NCBI RefSeq assembly: GCF_049306965.1
Contig: NC_133180.1
Span: 29,125,001 to 29,189,000, forward strand
Direction: 5' to 3'
Length of the DNA stretch: 64,000 bases
Origin: Danio rerio
Taxonomy: Eukaryota; Chordata; Actinopteri; Cypriniformes; Danionidae
Shown one piece after another: positions 12,711 to 25,900 of the stretch. The translations under genes were made by a program, and so were the position numbers. The notes below the pieces were generated by a model. The model did not search any database, had not been told where the DNA came from, and saw only the letters and a program-made list of their open reading frames with translations. The stretch's first letter is position 1. Each line of letters opens with the position of its first letter.

Positions 12711-14340
12711 TAAAAAAATTGTGTTGGACCAACTTAAATTGTGAAATTAGTTGGAGAATTAAAAAAATTGAGTTGGGCCAACCTAAATTTATAAATTTAT
12801 CCTGAGAACTTAAAAAAATGATTTGGGACAAATTAAGTTGGGGAACTTAAACAATTGAGTTGAGTTAACTTAAATTTTGGCAAGTAATCTGGACAACTTT
12901 AAAAATTGAGTTGGGCCAACTTAATTTCTGAAATTTAGTTGGGGGAATTAAAAAAATTGAGTTGGGCCAACTTAATTTCTGAAATTTAGTTGGGGAATTA
13001 AAAAATTGAGTTGGGCCAACTTAATTTCTGAAATTAAGTTGGGAAACTTTAAAAATTGAGTTGGGCCAACTTAATTTCTGAAATTTAGTTGGGGAATTAA
13101 AAAATTGAGTTGGGCCAACTCAATTTTTGAAATTAAGTTGGGAAACTTTAAAAATTGAGTTGGGCCAACTTAATTTCTGAAATTTAGTTGGGAAACTTTA
13201 AAAATTGAGTTGGGCCAACTCAATTTTCGAAATTAAGTTGGGAAACTTTAAAAATTTGAGTTGGGTCAACTTAATTTCTGATATTTAGTTGGGAAACTTT
13301 AAAAATTGAGTTGGGCCAACTTAATTTCTGAAATTTAGTTGGGGGAATTAAAAAAAATTGAGTTGGGCCAACTCATTATTAGAAATTATGTTGGGGAACT
13401 TAAAAAATTGAGTTGGGCCAACTCAATTTTCAAAATTAAGTTGGGAAACTTTAAAAATTGAGTTGGGCCAACTTAATTTCTGAAATTTAGTTGGGGGAAT
13501 TAAAAAAATTGAGTTGGGCCAACTCAATTTTCAAAATTAAGTTGGGAAACTTTAAAAATTGAGTTGGACCAACTCAATTTTTGAAATTAAGTTGGGGAAA
13601 CTTAAAAAAATTGAGTTGGGCCAACTTAATTTCTGAAATTTAGTTGGGGGAACTTAAAAATTGAGTTGGGCCAACCCAATTTTCAAAATTAAGTTGGGAA
13701 ACTTTAAAAGTTGAGTTTGGCCAACTTAATTTTTGGCAAGTAATCTGTAGAACTTAAAAATTGAGTTGGGCCAACTCAATTTTCAAAATTAAGTTGGGAA
13801 ACTTAAAAAAATTGAGTTGGGCCAACTCAATCTTCAACATTAGGTTGGGGAATCTTAAGAAATTGAGTTGGGCCAACCTAAAATTTAAAATTAAGTTGAG
13901 GAACTTAAAAATTGAGTTGGGCCTACTTAAACTTTAAAAATTAAGTCGGGGAACTTAAAAAATTTAGTTGGGCCGACTCAATTTTTTTTGCAATTAATTT
14001 GGGGAACTTAAATTTTTTTGTTTGTCCAACCTAAATTTCAAAATTAAGTTTAGGAACTTAAAAAATAAAGTTGGTTCAGTTAAGTTTTAAATTTAATTCA
14101 GGGGACCTCAAAAATTAAGATGGGCCAACTTTAGTTTAAAAAATAATATGGAGAACCTAAAAAGTTTAAGTCGGGTCAACTTAAATTAAAAATTATTTTG
14201 GGGAAACATAGGAAGTTTAGGGAAATAAAAAAGTTAAGAAAACCTATAAACAGAAAAATTAAGTTGGGGAAACTTAAAAAAAATAAGTTGGGGAAACTAA
14301 AATGAATGAACTTTATTTTAAAAAATGAAAAAAATTGAGT
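12711..14340. repeat. Second minisatellite, about 50-bp unit
   Basis: About 30 copies of a 49-51-base unit with the near-palindromic core GAGTTGGGCCAACTTAATTT and the arm TTTAGTTGGGAAACTTTAAA. Copies are most alike at 12900-13700 and decay towards both ends. It abuts the 31-bp array with no spacer. Confidence 0.93.
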
Positions 14341-15203
14341 TAAGGGAAATAAAAATAGAAAATATATGTCAACAGATCCAAAACCCAGTTTGAAGGTAAG
14401 AGTTTACCTAAATGTAAAAACTTGTATGTACATATGTGTTGTTGTTTTTTTTAATTTATAAATATAATTTTTCTGAGCTTGTGTTTGTCCTCCAGGCAAA
14501 AATGTGAAACTTGGCCTATGGTTATAAGGCAGTCACATGTTATCTGAGTTAATTCAGCAGCCCAGTATCAGAGATTAATCCAATGATAAACTAATTGTCA
14601 TTCATTATTATTCAAATGATTTGCATCGAGTGGTTTGATAACAGGCGCCACAAAGAAGCCCATTTATTGTTGGCGATCTTAAGAGACAACATCAAAGTTG
14701 CCTGGCAACCAATCATGAAAGTAAAGCACGTTTTTTGTCTGATAATGAAAAATGTTTCTTATCGTACATCAACTTCTGTCAGGCAGAGAAAGGAACCGTT
14801 CAGCCTTGGGTTTACAGTCTTTGGTTATAAGAAAAAATTGTTAAACAAATCTTGAAGGTAATAGTAGTGTATTTATAATAAGACAGGAGTGAAACATTTT
14901 AATGAATTTATTTGAAAAATACACAGCATTCACATACACCACCTCTTGTCGTAAAATCATAACAAAAACACTAGCAGAAAGATTCAGAATATACAAACTG
15001 GAGGCTTGTGATTCAAAGATATTAGATTCAAAGAGAGTAGCATGACTTGAGTTCATTTGAATGATGTTCTAGAGTCATTTCACAGATAAAGCACAATGAT
15101 TAAAACAGCTTACCAGAACTTAAGAATACTTTAAACGCCAAGACTAAAAACAAATAAACTGCTAAGTTGTGCATTTGCTGTAGTTATGTATACTGATTTT
15201 ATC

Positions 15204-15286
<83 letters not shown>

Positions 15287-16630
15287 TATATACACACACA
15301 CACATATATATACAAATAATAAAAATTAAATGGCAATAACTAAACAAATTAAGCAAACAAAATAAGCTGTGAGAACTAGAAAAATTTGGTTAAAAAAATA
15401 GTTGTAAAACCAGAAAATTAAGTTGTAAGAAGGAATCAAAGTTCGGCGATTGGAAAAATTAGATTGAAAGAAAAAATAAAATAATTGGGCTATGTGAATT
15501 AGAGAATGTAAGCTGAGATAAACAAAACAAGTAAATTGAGAGGACTACTGGGAACAAGAAAAAAAAAAAAGTTAAGCAAACTAGAAAATTGAATTTATTA
15601 TTTTTGCCTACAATAGAAGTAAATAGGTTTCGTCAAAGATGTGTTTACAAACATGTAAAAACTATATTTTGTGTTGAGGAGGAGAAATAAAATGATACAT
15701 ATTTAGAACAACTTGAGGGTGAGTAAATGATAAATGCATATTTATTGTACCATCACTAAAAAAAATAACAGTCAGATTATGCATTTGATATGGTTAGTGA
15801 TACTGACTTTAGGATTACCAAGTGATTTTTTTCCCTCTATGCTTGTCAGGTTTTCTGATTTGTGCAAACCTCATCCAGTTTTAGAAAAATTCAACCACAT
15901 GTTTTATTCAATAACGACCCATCTGAACAAATTATGTGAGACACTTTACGTTTAAAGAGAAATTTGTCGTCACTGTTTATTGGAGTGCCATCTTAAGCTT
16001 GGATTCATATATTTGTGCTGATGACTCGCAACAAACTGCAAAAAAAAAAAAAAAAAAGGAAACTAAAATGAACACATAAAACCTGCGTGCAAATATGAAA
16101 TACTAAAGCTTTGTATGGATAATTGTTAACAAAACAATTGGCAGTACAATCCAGCAGCACGGAGGCACCTGCAGGCAGGGAAAAGACTTCATCCTGATGA
16201 CTCTTGAGGAGAATTTCTAGAAATAAGCAGTTCAGCTTCCAGTGAAAGCAAAACCACAAGTTAAGAGTGCTTGCTCATATTGTTTACAAAAAAAAAAAAA
16301 GCGCGCTCTCATCACTTTTCAAAAATCAATCAATGCAAGTGCGCTTTTTTCCTAACTAGAAAGTTGGTACCAAAATAAGTATAAATCACTTTCTTAATTG
16401 ATCATTTACTGAAGCTTATGAAAATATTATTTGGTTATTTAAAAGTTAGTCCTTTTATCAATGGTTAGCTTTATCCTCAAACCTTAATTCTGGGTTTTTG
16501 AATATAAAATGATTCCTATACAAAACATACAATACACTTAAAAAATCTGTAGCATTGTAGATGACACTGCAAACAGGTAAACATTTTAGCCGGAACCTGA
16601 TACGACATTTCTCTTGATATACAATTACTA
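14341..16630. other. Intergenic DNA between the minisatellites and the kinase 3' end
   Basis: Holds the microsatellite at 15208-15312, a GGGTGAGTAAATGATA fragment near 15718 and an A16 run near 16040. No gene seen. Confidence 0.5.
15208..15312. repeat. (TA)n-(CA)n microsatellite
   Basis: About 70 bases of TA followed by CA/TA tracts to 15312. Confidence 0.9.
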
Positions 16631-16636
16631 TTTATT
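16631..16636 (-). terminator. Poly(A) signal of the kinase gene
   Basis: AATAAA on the minus strand about 195 bases after the kinase stop codon; it would give a short 3' UTR of roughly 210 bases. Confidence 0.6.
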
Positions 16637-16830
16637 GCACAGAATATGCTATGTACAGCTGTGCCGAACAGTAGGGCCATGTAGTCACTTTCAGAGCGTC
16701 CATAATAAATAGAGACCAGACAATCCAGTCGGAAAGTTTTGCTGCTTTTGTCATTGCACTAATGTCTATGTACAGAACTTCATCTGTGTGTGTGTCTGAC
16801 TGCAGGGGCTGATGGGATAGCATAGGGTGG

Positions 16831-16932
16831 TCAGCCTGTGGTGAGCTCAGAGTGAGGAGTTTCCAAACTCTCAGCAATCTCCCCCAACTCATCTTGAAGC
16901 TCTGTGAACGAGGGTCTTCTGAATGCGTCGAG
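16831..16932 (-). CDS. Kinase last coding exon with stop
   Basis: 102 bases, 33 codons and TGA (16833-16831). Starts [19 protein letters not shown] and ends HSELTTG. Joining it to the previous exon restores the CCxLDxxxRPSF block of LIMK/TESK. The protein stops shortly after the kinase domain, so the long tail of TESK1/2 is missing. Confidence 0.88.
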   Translation of the reverse strand, partial: LDAFRRPSFTELQDELGEIAESLETPHSELTTG

Positions 16933-19900
16933 CTGCATCAGAGAGCAGACGTTAAGAAACAAGGCACTGCTAAAACAGAATATCTTTTCTATGCAGCAAA
17001 TCTGTTAGTTGTTAATAGGACTCTAAATAGATTAAAATCACAATTATTTGCACCCTTTTTGTGCGATTAACCGTGATTGATTACACACTTATTATAAAAT
17101 TAGTTGTACATCACTGATCTTGTTTAACGGATTTTCATTTGCTAATGTATATCCAGCATAGCACTCACAGAAAACACAACATGTAACTTCAACAAATTGA
17201 GCGGTAACACTTTAGCTTAAGTCACAGTTCATGCTATTAACTGCAATATCAGGGCTCTATTTTAACAATCTAGGCACAAAGTCTAAAGTGCAAAAGCATT
17301 AAGAGCATGTCAGAATCCACTTTTGTTATTTTAAGGACGAGCAAATACATTTTGCGTTGTGGCACTTGGTCTAACAGGGTTGAGCTTATTCTCTTAATGA
17401 GTTACAGGTGTGTTTTGAGTGTAATGTGCATTAAACTAATCAGAGTCTACTCTCCCATTCTCTTTAAGAGCCATGAAAATATAATTTTGTAAAATCTATT
17501 TATTTTTTTTCAAATGTAAAGATATTTGTGTATTTCTGTACATCTTGTGTGTATTCAGCAATGTGCACACATTTTGGACCAGCAAAACTAACGCACTCTG
17601 CGCTGGACTTTGACCAACTAAAACCGTGTGTAATGGCGCAGCCTCTTTCAATTCTTCAAAATAGAAACGTGCCAATGATGCGCCTAAACACACCTCCTTT
17701 TCAGACCTGCACACCCATGGATTTGCCATTTAAACAACGAGGTGCAAAACATGAAAATTAGTGTTGTGCTGAGCTGAAAACAGCAACAAATCGCACCAAA
17801 CGCATCTTGCGCCGGGTGTATGATAGGGCCCTTACTGTGTTTTGGTAGTTATAAAGTATGACTTTATTCTTCTTCTATTCCCACACAGAACTTAAACCCA
17901 ACTTCCACCTAACTAACTATTAATAAGAAGCAGTTTTTTGAGCGAATAGTCTCAGTTAATGGTACTGTAGCGTGAATTGTGACTTGAAATAAAGTTACCA
18001 ATTGACCTACAATTGACCTTTATTTAAGGGATGGTTCACTAAATAGGATAATTCTTTAAACAGGTTTGTAACAAGTGAGTAAATGATTTAGTTTTTTTCT
18101 CTTGAACAGAATAAATACATTGAAAAATATTGGAAAAATTGGTACCCATTGTATTCGTTTTTCCTACAACAAAAGTCAACAGGTACAGTTTTCCAACCTT
18201 TTTTCTGGAACCATTTTAGAGTGAGTACATTTGTAATTTGTGGTGAACTATTGATTTAAATGTCTACTACTGCCATTTTATGATTCAACATTAAATAAAA
18301 TAACACAAACTGCATGTTTCCATTTTAAGCTAATGTTTAGGCAATCACATGAAGGATTTTTGGTTACTTCATAAGTGAAAATCTGTCTAAAGGTTAGTGT
18401 ATGTTCCATTCATCTGTTTTCATTTCCATAAGCTTTGCCTTTAATTGTAGAATTAATCAACTTTAAGAGATTAAAAGAAGAATGTTTTGTCTATTTTTGT
18501 TTTATGTTTTGTGGCAAGTAGTCACGCAAGTACCTCCAGGCAGTTGTGTTTTTAGAATAAAGCCCTTCAGTCTTAACATCATTAAACTTAGTGCTTTAAA
18601 AAAGCAGTTACACCGGTATTTAATACAACCGTTAAAATCCACAGATACGATAAGATCAATAGTGCAGACCAAAACGGAAATGTGTCAGAGAACCCCACAA
18701 CATGACAAACGCAGCTGCTTTCTGTTTAGAGTCAGTGATGTTGTCTGAGATTTGAGATTTTTCTCTTTATTTTAATATCCTTGTCATATAGTTCCTTGTT
18801 GTTTGTGTTTTTAGCCCCAATAATCAGAAAATTGCACAATTAGAGTTTAAATGAACTGTTATTTGAATGTTAGCATGTAAAAATTATTCCGGGAACAAAA
18901 AAAAATTATGCAAATAAGTAAACAGGAAGCAGTTGGGTTCGTCACTTTTGGGTTCCATATATTATTTGCATTGTAGTCTGTGCTATTTGCAGTGTGTTTC
19001 TTTATTTGCATGTGTTGTGAGAATTTGCGCATATCTGTGTTTTTTAAATTGATTATTATACTTTCTCAATGCATTAGTGCTTTCATATTTGCATGTGTTA
19101 TATCAAGATTGGTGCATCACTAGCGTTCATTTTTTATAAATGTGACTGTTAACAGGGTCACTTACTAGACAGCAGCTGGCTGCCAGCTCCAAAAGACGCT
19201 GAGGACACCCACTGACCATTTTCCTAAACGCTGATACATCCAGACCATAGTCCTGCAACACACACAAACAATCATAAAACAAATACAGATTTTTTAATAA
19301 ATAAATGCACACACTGAATTCTGACAGTGTCGATGGTGTTATTTATATTGACCTGCGTTCTTGGAAGGATTTCTGGGTCTGCTGGGATCCTGGCCAGAAT
19401 TTCACATAAAACAATCCCAAAAGAAAACACGTCCACCTACCATTTTATAAAGCAAAATCAGATTTAGTAAGAAGCCTGCAAATCTCAGCACAGTTTCATG
19501 ACTTGCTCTGAATTTTTTTAGGTTTTTACCTTGCGGTCATACGGTTCTCCACGCAGCATCTCAGGGGCCATCCAGAATGCAGAGCCTACAAGAGACAGCT
19601 TCCGGTCCTTTGATGGAAGCTCAACAACCTCTCGTGCCAAACCAAAATCTGTGACCAGCGCCTCTCTGCCTCTCGCAGTCATCCTTATTAGACAGTTCTG
19701 TGGGAGAGAGGAGTTCACACAAGACCTATTTTACATTTTCATTCTCTTTCCACTAATAATAATTTAGTTTCACTTTTAGAATTGTAAAACATACAGTAAA
19801 TCTCTAATATTATGAAACATAGTTGTTGATGATGCTTAATTATTTTTTTCCTATTTATTTTGTACACTTTCAGCATTTGATACTTTAGAAATCATTCTAA

Positions 19901-22900
19901 TATGATGATATTAATACTTGCAATATACTTATATATACCTATATCATAAATGCTGTGCTGCTTAATATTGCATTTTTGCCGAATGATTTCTACTTCAAAT
20001 CTTTGAACTGTATTTACTATTATATTTTGTGTAAATAGCTTGATATACAGAAGTCTTTCTTTTTAAATAATGAAGTAAACATACTCGATATATAGCAAGC
20101 AACACGAGGCAAAACCTGCGTAAATCATAGACTAAAAAAATAAACACATGCATTCAACATTAAAGAAATGCACTTTTCTTTGCTACCAAAAGGGGGCGGT
20201 AAAAACTAACAGAAAGTTAGTCGCTACAACGTCCAACAAAGCTCTTGCAGAGTATAAAATCTGAAGGCATATATTTTAGATCTCATAATCCCCCATATAA
20301 GATGATCTTCTGTTGAGAGACCCCTATCTTAAAGTCATCTATATAGTTTATTTTATATTGACACCATTTTTTACACTTATTTTAGAACTTAATATAAACA
20401 TTTACTTGCTTGTTACATATTTTAGTATGCGTTTTAATCTAATCTATGTTCATATTTATTCATTAAAATATTTAGTACAATAATCTTAGAAATAAAATAA
20501 TTTTCATTACAAATATAACAAAAAAATTTACATTTTTAAACGAAACTTTAATGAAGCATTAATTTTTTTATTAGAATATTTAATCACATTTTGGATTTTG
20601 TTAGATTATTTTAATCAGATTTCTCTTTGTTTTTATACAGTTTATGAATCTTAATGACTAGTTTTATTCATTAGATAATTTAACAAATCACACTTTTTAA
20701 ATATTTCTCATTCCTTTTTTCAGAGGGTCTTAGTTTAAAGCTTTATTAATCCCCTTGGGACAATTCATTCGGACACGGTGGTGCCTCACATAACAAGAAT
20801 GACACAACACAATAGACACCAACACAACATCAAATACACAAACAAAAACTGAAAATAATAATTTAAGAAAAAATAAAAAATAAAATAATAATAATCCATC
20901 AATCAACTACATTTATTACATCTAGGTAATTCCCTTGCGTCCCCATTTGATTCCCTAGAGCCAAGTTTGCAAAATGTAAAAACACTAGTACACTGGTCTA
21001 GCACACTTCTGTAAGGCATTTCACCTTATAATCAAGCAAACAAACAGAAAGCTTGACCCATGTGCTTACTGAGTATGGAGTTTCATATAAAGAAGCTAAA
21101 TGTCATCTAAACAGTACAGATGATTGACGTATAAAAACAGTAAAATGCATGGCTGTTGTTGTGTGCTTTAGTGTGTGTGTGTGTGTGTATCATGTCTATG
21201 AATGGCCTTTAGAGACAATGAGCCCTGTGGCTGAAGCAGAACTCAAACCAAGGCTGTTTCTTGGTGTAATGAATTATTCAGCAGACCCCGCATCTCGCCA
21301 AAGGGTCTCGACCGCCTACAATTCCCCTCTTCCGTTTGTCAAACTCCTGAGGTACAGCTATGAAATGTTATACCTCACCTCAGTCTGAATGGTTTAGAGT
21401 GATGATGTGTCATGGCTACAAACAACATTAAGGCTGGAAATCTGTTTAAAGGAACTTTTTTTTTTTTTAGGGAAATATGTTTGTTTTTCAACCCATGTAG
21501 AGTTAAACTGCTGGGTTTAACATTTTTAAATCCCATCAGTTGATTTCCATGTCTGGCAGGAGCATTTTAGCTTAGCTTAGCATAGATGATTGAATTGAAT
21601 TAGACCATTAGCAAAAAATTAAAACAGTGTCCTTAATTTTCCATCCAATTTCATTGCACCTCAAAGCCATATATTAATGTAACTACAGAAGAACAAAGCT
21701 TCAAATAGGAATATTATCCAAACTGTTTTTATTTATTGAGCGAGATGCTAATGGTCTAATCCAGTCATTGGTTCAATCGGATTCAATGATTTATGCTAAG
21801 CTAAAATAAAAGTGCTCTCGTCTGTTTTACTCTAGGTAACTTGTAAAATGAGCCTATTTCCATAAATACATAATAAATGAATAAATAAAACATGGATTGT
21901 GCCTTTAAGGCTGAATGACTGTGGGTGTGAGAAACGGCCTGCTATTTTAATGAAAAGAGCAATGAGGAGCCTGTGAGGCTGACCAGAGTAAAGGGACTCC
22001 AGGTATCAGCCAGACGTTACTTAAAGCAGAGAGACTCTTGGAGCAGAAAGTGCTGATGGAGAAAACATTAACTTTCTGCATCTGGGTTGAATTAGAAACC
22101 ACAGCTGAGGCTCTATCCCAAACACTGACCTATGCTATGATTACAGGACTAAGAAAACTCCAAGTGCAGCCCTTGAGCCTAGAAATCTCCCAATTTAGAA
22201 AGAGTAACTCATGCATAGGGAGCGTTACAGCACCCTCCGGCTCTGCTGATAATGGCTGGGTTTGAAATAAGGGCACTGAGGTTGCTTGATTCAATACAAA
22301 AATAAAATATCTGATGGCATCTCTCTCTATATTGTTGCATATAAAATGACTAGCACTCATGTGAATTTTTTTTTTACTGTTCAAATATTTCCCAAGTGAT
22401 GTTTAACAGAGCAAAGACATTTTTCATAGTATTTCCACATATATTTCCCCTAAAGAAAGTTCTTTTAGTTTGGCAGGAATAAAAAAATAAACTTTTTTTT
22501 TTTAAATTTAAAAGCTATTAAGATCAATATTAATAATCTCCTTTTTCAAAGTCAGCTTTATTGTCAATTCAACCACATGTACAGGACATACAGATAATTG
22601 AAATTGCGTTACTCTCAGACCCTAGGTGCCTAACATATAATATTAATACAAAAAGTAGAGATTTAAAAAGAAATTACAATACAAACAATTACACATATAA
22701 AATAATCTACAAATATAGGTAACAACTACACTTAAGGCAATGGTCTCAAACTCAATTCCTGGAGGGCCACAGCTCTGCGCAATTTACCTTCAATCACCTC
22801 CAACTCACACCTGCTTAATAGTCTCTAGTAGTCTTGAACGCCTTGATTATTTGGATCAGCTGTGTTTGATTAGGGTTGGAGCAAAACTGCAGCGCTGCGA

Positions 22901-25900
22901 CCCTCCAGGAATCCAGTTTGACACCTATGACTTAAGGGCACATGGTAAGGAGTGCACACCAGAGTTGTGCAGATGCAAAACGGTATATAGTACAAAAAGT
23001 ATAGTATAATGCAAACAGTACATCTAAGGGGGGAAGATGTCCCCTCCCATCCGAAACTTTACCATATGAAAACTGAGATGTGTCCGACAGAATGCACTAT
23101 TGAGTCTTTCTTTTCTTTTTCATTCTTTTTTAAAATGTGTAACTTTTTTTTTATTATTTGTTTTTATTTTCTTATACTTGTCTCTTTTATTCCTGTTTGT
23201 GTAAAGCACTTTGAATTGCCACTGTGTATGAAATGTGCTATGTAAATAAACTTGCTTTGTCTTGCCGTATCCAATAGTTAGGACACTAACCAAACCTGCC
23301 TAGTTATTGTAATCTACCTAGTATCTTGTTAAATAACTAGCAAAATGTTATGTGCTGTCATCATGGCAAAGACAAAATAAATGAGTAATTACAACTATTA
23401 TGCTTAAAAATGTTGAACTTAGTCAAACAGCACTTAGGAAATATCTGAAAAAGATTGAAAAATTTCACAGGAGGTCTAAAAATGTTGTCGTCAACTGAAT
23501 ATGTAGTAAATATGTCCTTTACTCTGTTTTTTTGCCCTAAAATAACAAAATATGTGCAAATAAAAATTAGATTAGAATTAAGATTAAACAAGAATTCATT
23601 TTCTTTTAGCTTAGTCTTATATTCATCAGGGTCGCCTCAGTAGAATGAACCACCAACTTATCCAGCACATGTTTTACACAGTGGATGCCCTTCCAGCTGC
23701 AACCCAGTTTTGGGAAACACCCATACACAATCACATTTAAACACATATACTACGGTTAATACAGTTTATTCAATTCACCTGTAGCGTACAACTTCGGACC
23801 TGTGGAGGAAACCGGAGCACCTGGAGGAAACCCACATAAACACGGGGAGAACATGCAAACTCCACACAGAAATGCCACGCGGCCCAGCTGGGGCTCGAAC
23901 CAGTGACCTTCTTCCTGTGAGGCGATGGGGCTACCCACTGCGCCACTGTTATGCCCACGTGGGAAATATTGGAAATAGACTTTAAATTTCACAAGAGGTC
24001 TAAAAATATTGTCGACTGAATATGTTGTAATTATGTCCTTTACAGTGTCTTTTTTGGCATAAAATAACAATATGTGGTAGTAAACAGCTACGTTTTAGAA
24101 AATACTGGTTTACGGCCATAATTCTGCACTTAAAAAAGGTATGAAAATTAAACGATGAAGTTAATTCATTCATTTTCTTTCAGCTTAGTCCCTTTATTCA
24201 TCAGGGGTCACCACAGCAGAATGAACCACCAACTTATCCAGCATATGTCTTACACAGTGGATGCCCTTCCAGCTGCAACCCAGTATTGGGAAACACCCAT
24301 ACACACTCATTCACACTCATACACTACTACGGTCAATTTACTTTATTCAATTCACCTTTAGTGCATTTCTTTAGACTGTGAGGGAAACGGGAACACCTAC
24401 AGCAAACCCATGTGAACATGGGGAGAACATGCAAACTCCAAACAGAAATGCCTACTGACCCAGCTGGGACTTGAGCTTGCAACCTTCTTGCTGTGAGGTG
24501 AAAGTGCTAACCACTGAGCCATTGTGTCACATAAACTATGAAGTATTTGATGCACTTAAAAATTTGGCATATGAAACTTTCAGCTTCTCTTCATTCATTT
24601 CTCGCAACACATTGTTCCAATCAGCCTAATGAACCTTTTCTAAATGAACGTCTCAAAAGCAAGTAACAGCTTAAATTTTCGGAAAGCTTCCCACAATTGT
24701 GCCAACTTTCATGTCAAATGACAAGCAAACGCTGGTCCCGCTAACCAGCATGCTAGATGTCACAGTACTGCAAATGGTGTGGCTGGCATTTTTGTCTGCT
24801 CATTGTTCAGATCTGAAAGGCTGACAAATAGACAGCGGCTGAGAGACAAGGCCGGGCTGAAAACCAAAGGGTGGGGGATCTGCAAGCCTATACTCTGCGC
24901 ATTTCTGGACTCTCAAATGAGATGGGAAGTGTAGGGAGAGAGACACAGAATGGGAACGTGTATTACCATCACAATGGAGTAGCCTTGTTGTGCCACCATC
25001 GGCCTAGGTTTGGTGAGCACTCGTGTGAATCCTGGCAACCAGTGAAACTCTCAAGCGCAAACATCTCTGTCTGCATTTCTCAGGGGAGAACAACTCCCTG
25101 TAACACTAGATTGCTGATCTACTATTGTGACTGTAGATGAGCGTGACTGAGAGCCATGCTGTACCTTAGAGTTGAGATCCCTGTGGTAAATGTTCTTGTA
25201 GTGGAGGTAAATCATCCCTCTGGTGATGTCGGAGGCCAGGTCTACTTTCTCTCTCCAGCACAAAGGCACATCCTGCCTGGCTAACAGCTCCTCTAGACAT
25301 CCTCCACTCACATACTGTCGAGAGAAACACACACACAAACATGCACTTCTGTTCTAGCTATGATTCCACCCACCTATTTTTACGCTCATTTTTTGGAATA
25401 TCACTTAAAAAATGCTACGGCCATGATGCGCATACATTTTTAAAATTTGCATAAAATGTATGTGCACAAGCAGGCAGGATAAACATTTTATTCAATAAGA
25501 AAAAAATAAGATAGAAACACATTTACCAAATAAATTCCTGCATGCACATCAAAAATGAGCAACTGAATTGATAAGTTGTGCTGCAGTCTTTAAAGAGAAC
25601 AGCTTAGGAGAAAAAAAGTGTATTATGGAGTCCAATAAAAGTGCAGTTTGTACACTCACCGGCCACTTTATTAGGTACACCTTAATAGTACTGGATTGGA
25701 CCCCCTTTTGCCTTCAGAACTGCCTTAATCTTTTGTGGCATAGATTCAACAAGTTAGTGGAAATATTCCTCAGAGATTTTGGTCCACATTGACATGATAG
25801 CGTCATGCATTATTGCAGATCCATAATGCTAATCTCCCGTTCCACCACATCCCTAAGGTGCTCCATTCTATTGAGATCTGGTGACAGTGGAGGTCATTTG

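Larger units (their letters stand above)
23440..24530. repeat. Local tandem duplication containing two DANA copies
   Basis: The block around TTTCACAGGAGGTCTAAAAA and TGTCGTCAACTGAATATG (23463-23556) recurs at 23988-24086 with small differences, each followed by a DANA SINE in the same orientation. The offset is about 525-565 bases. Confidence 0.65.
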
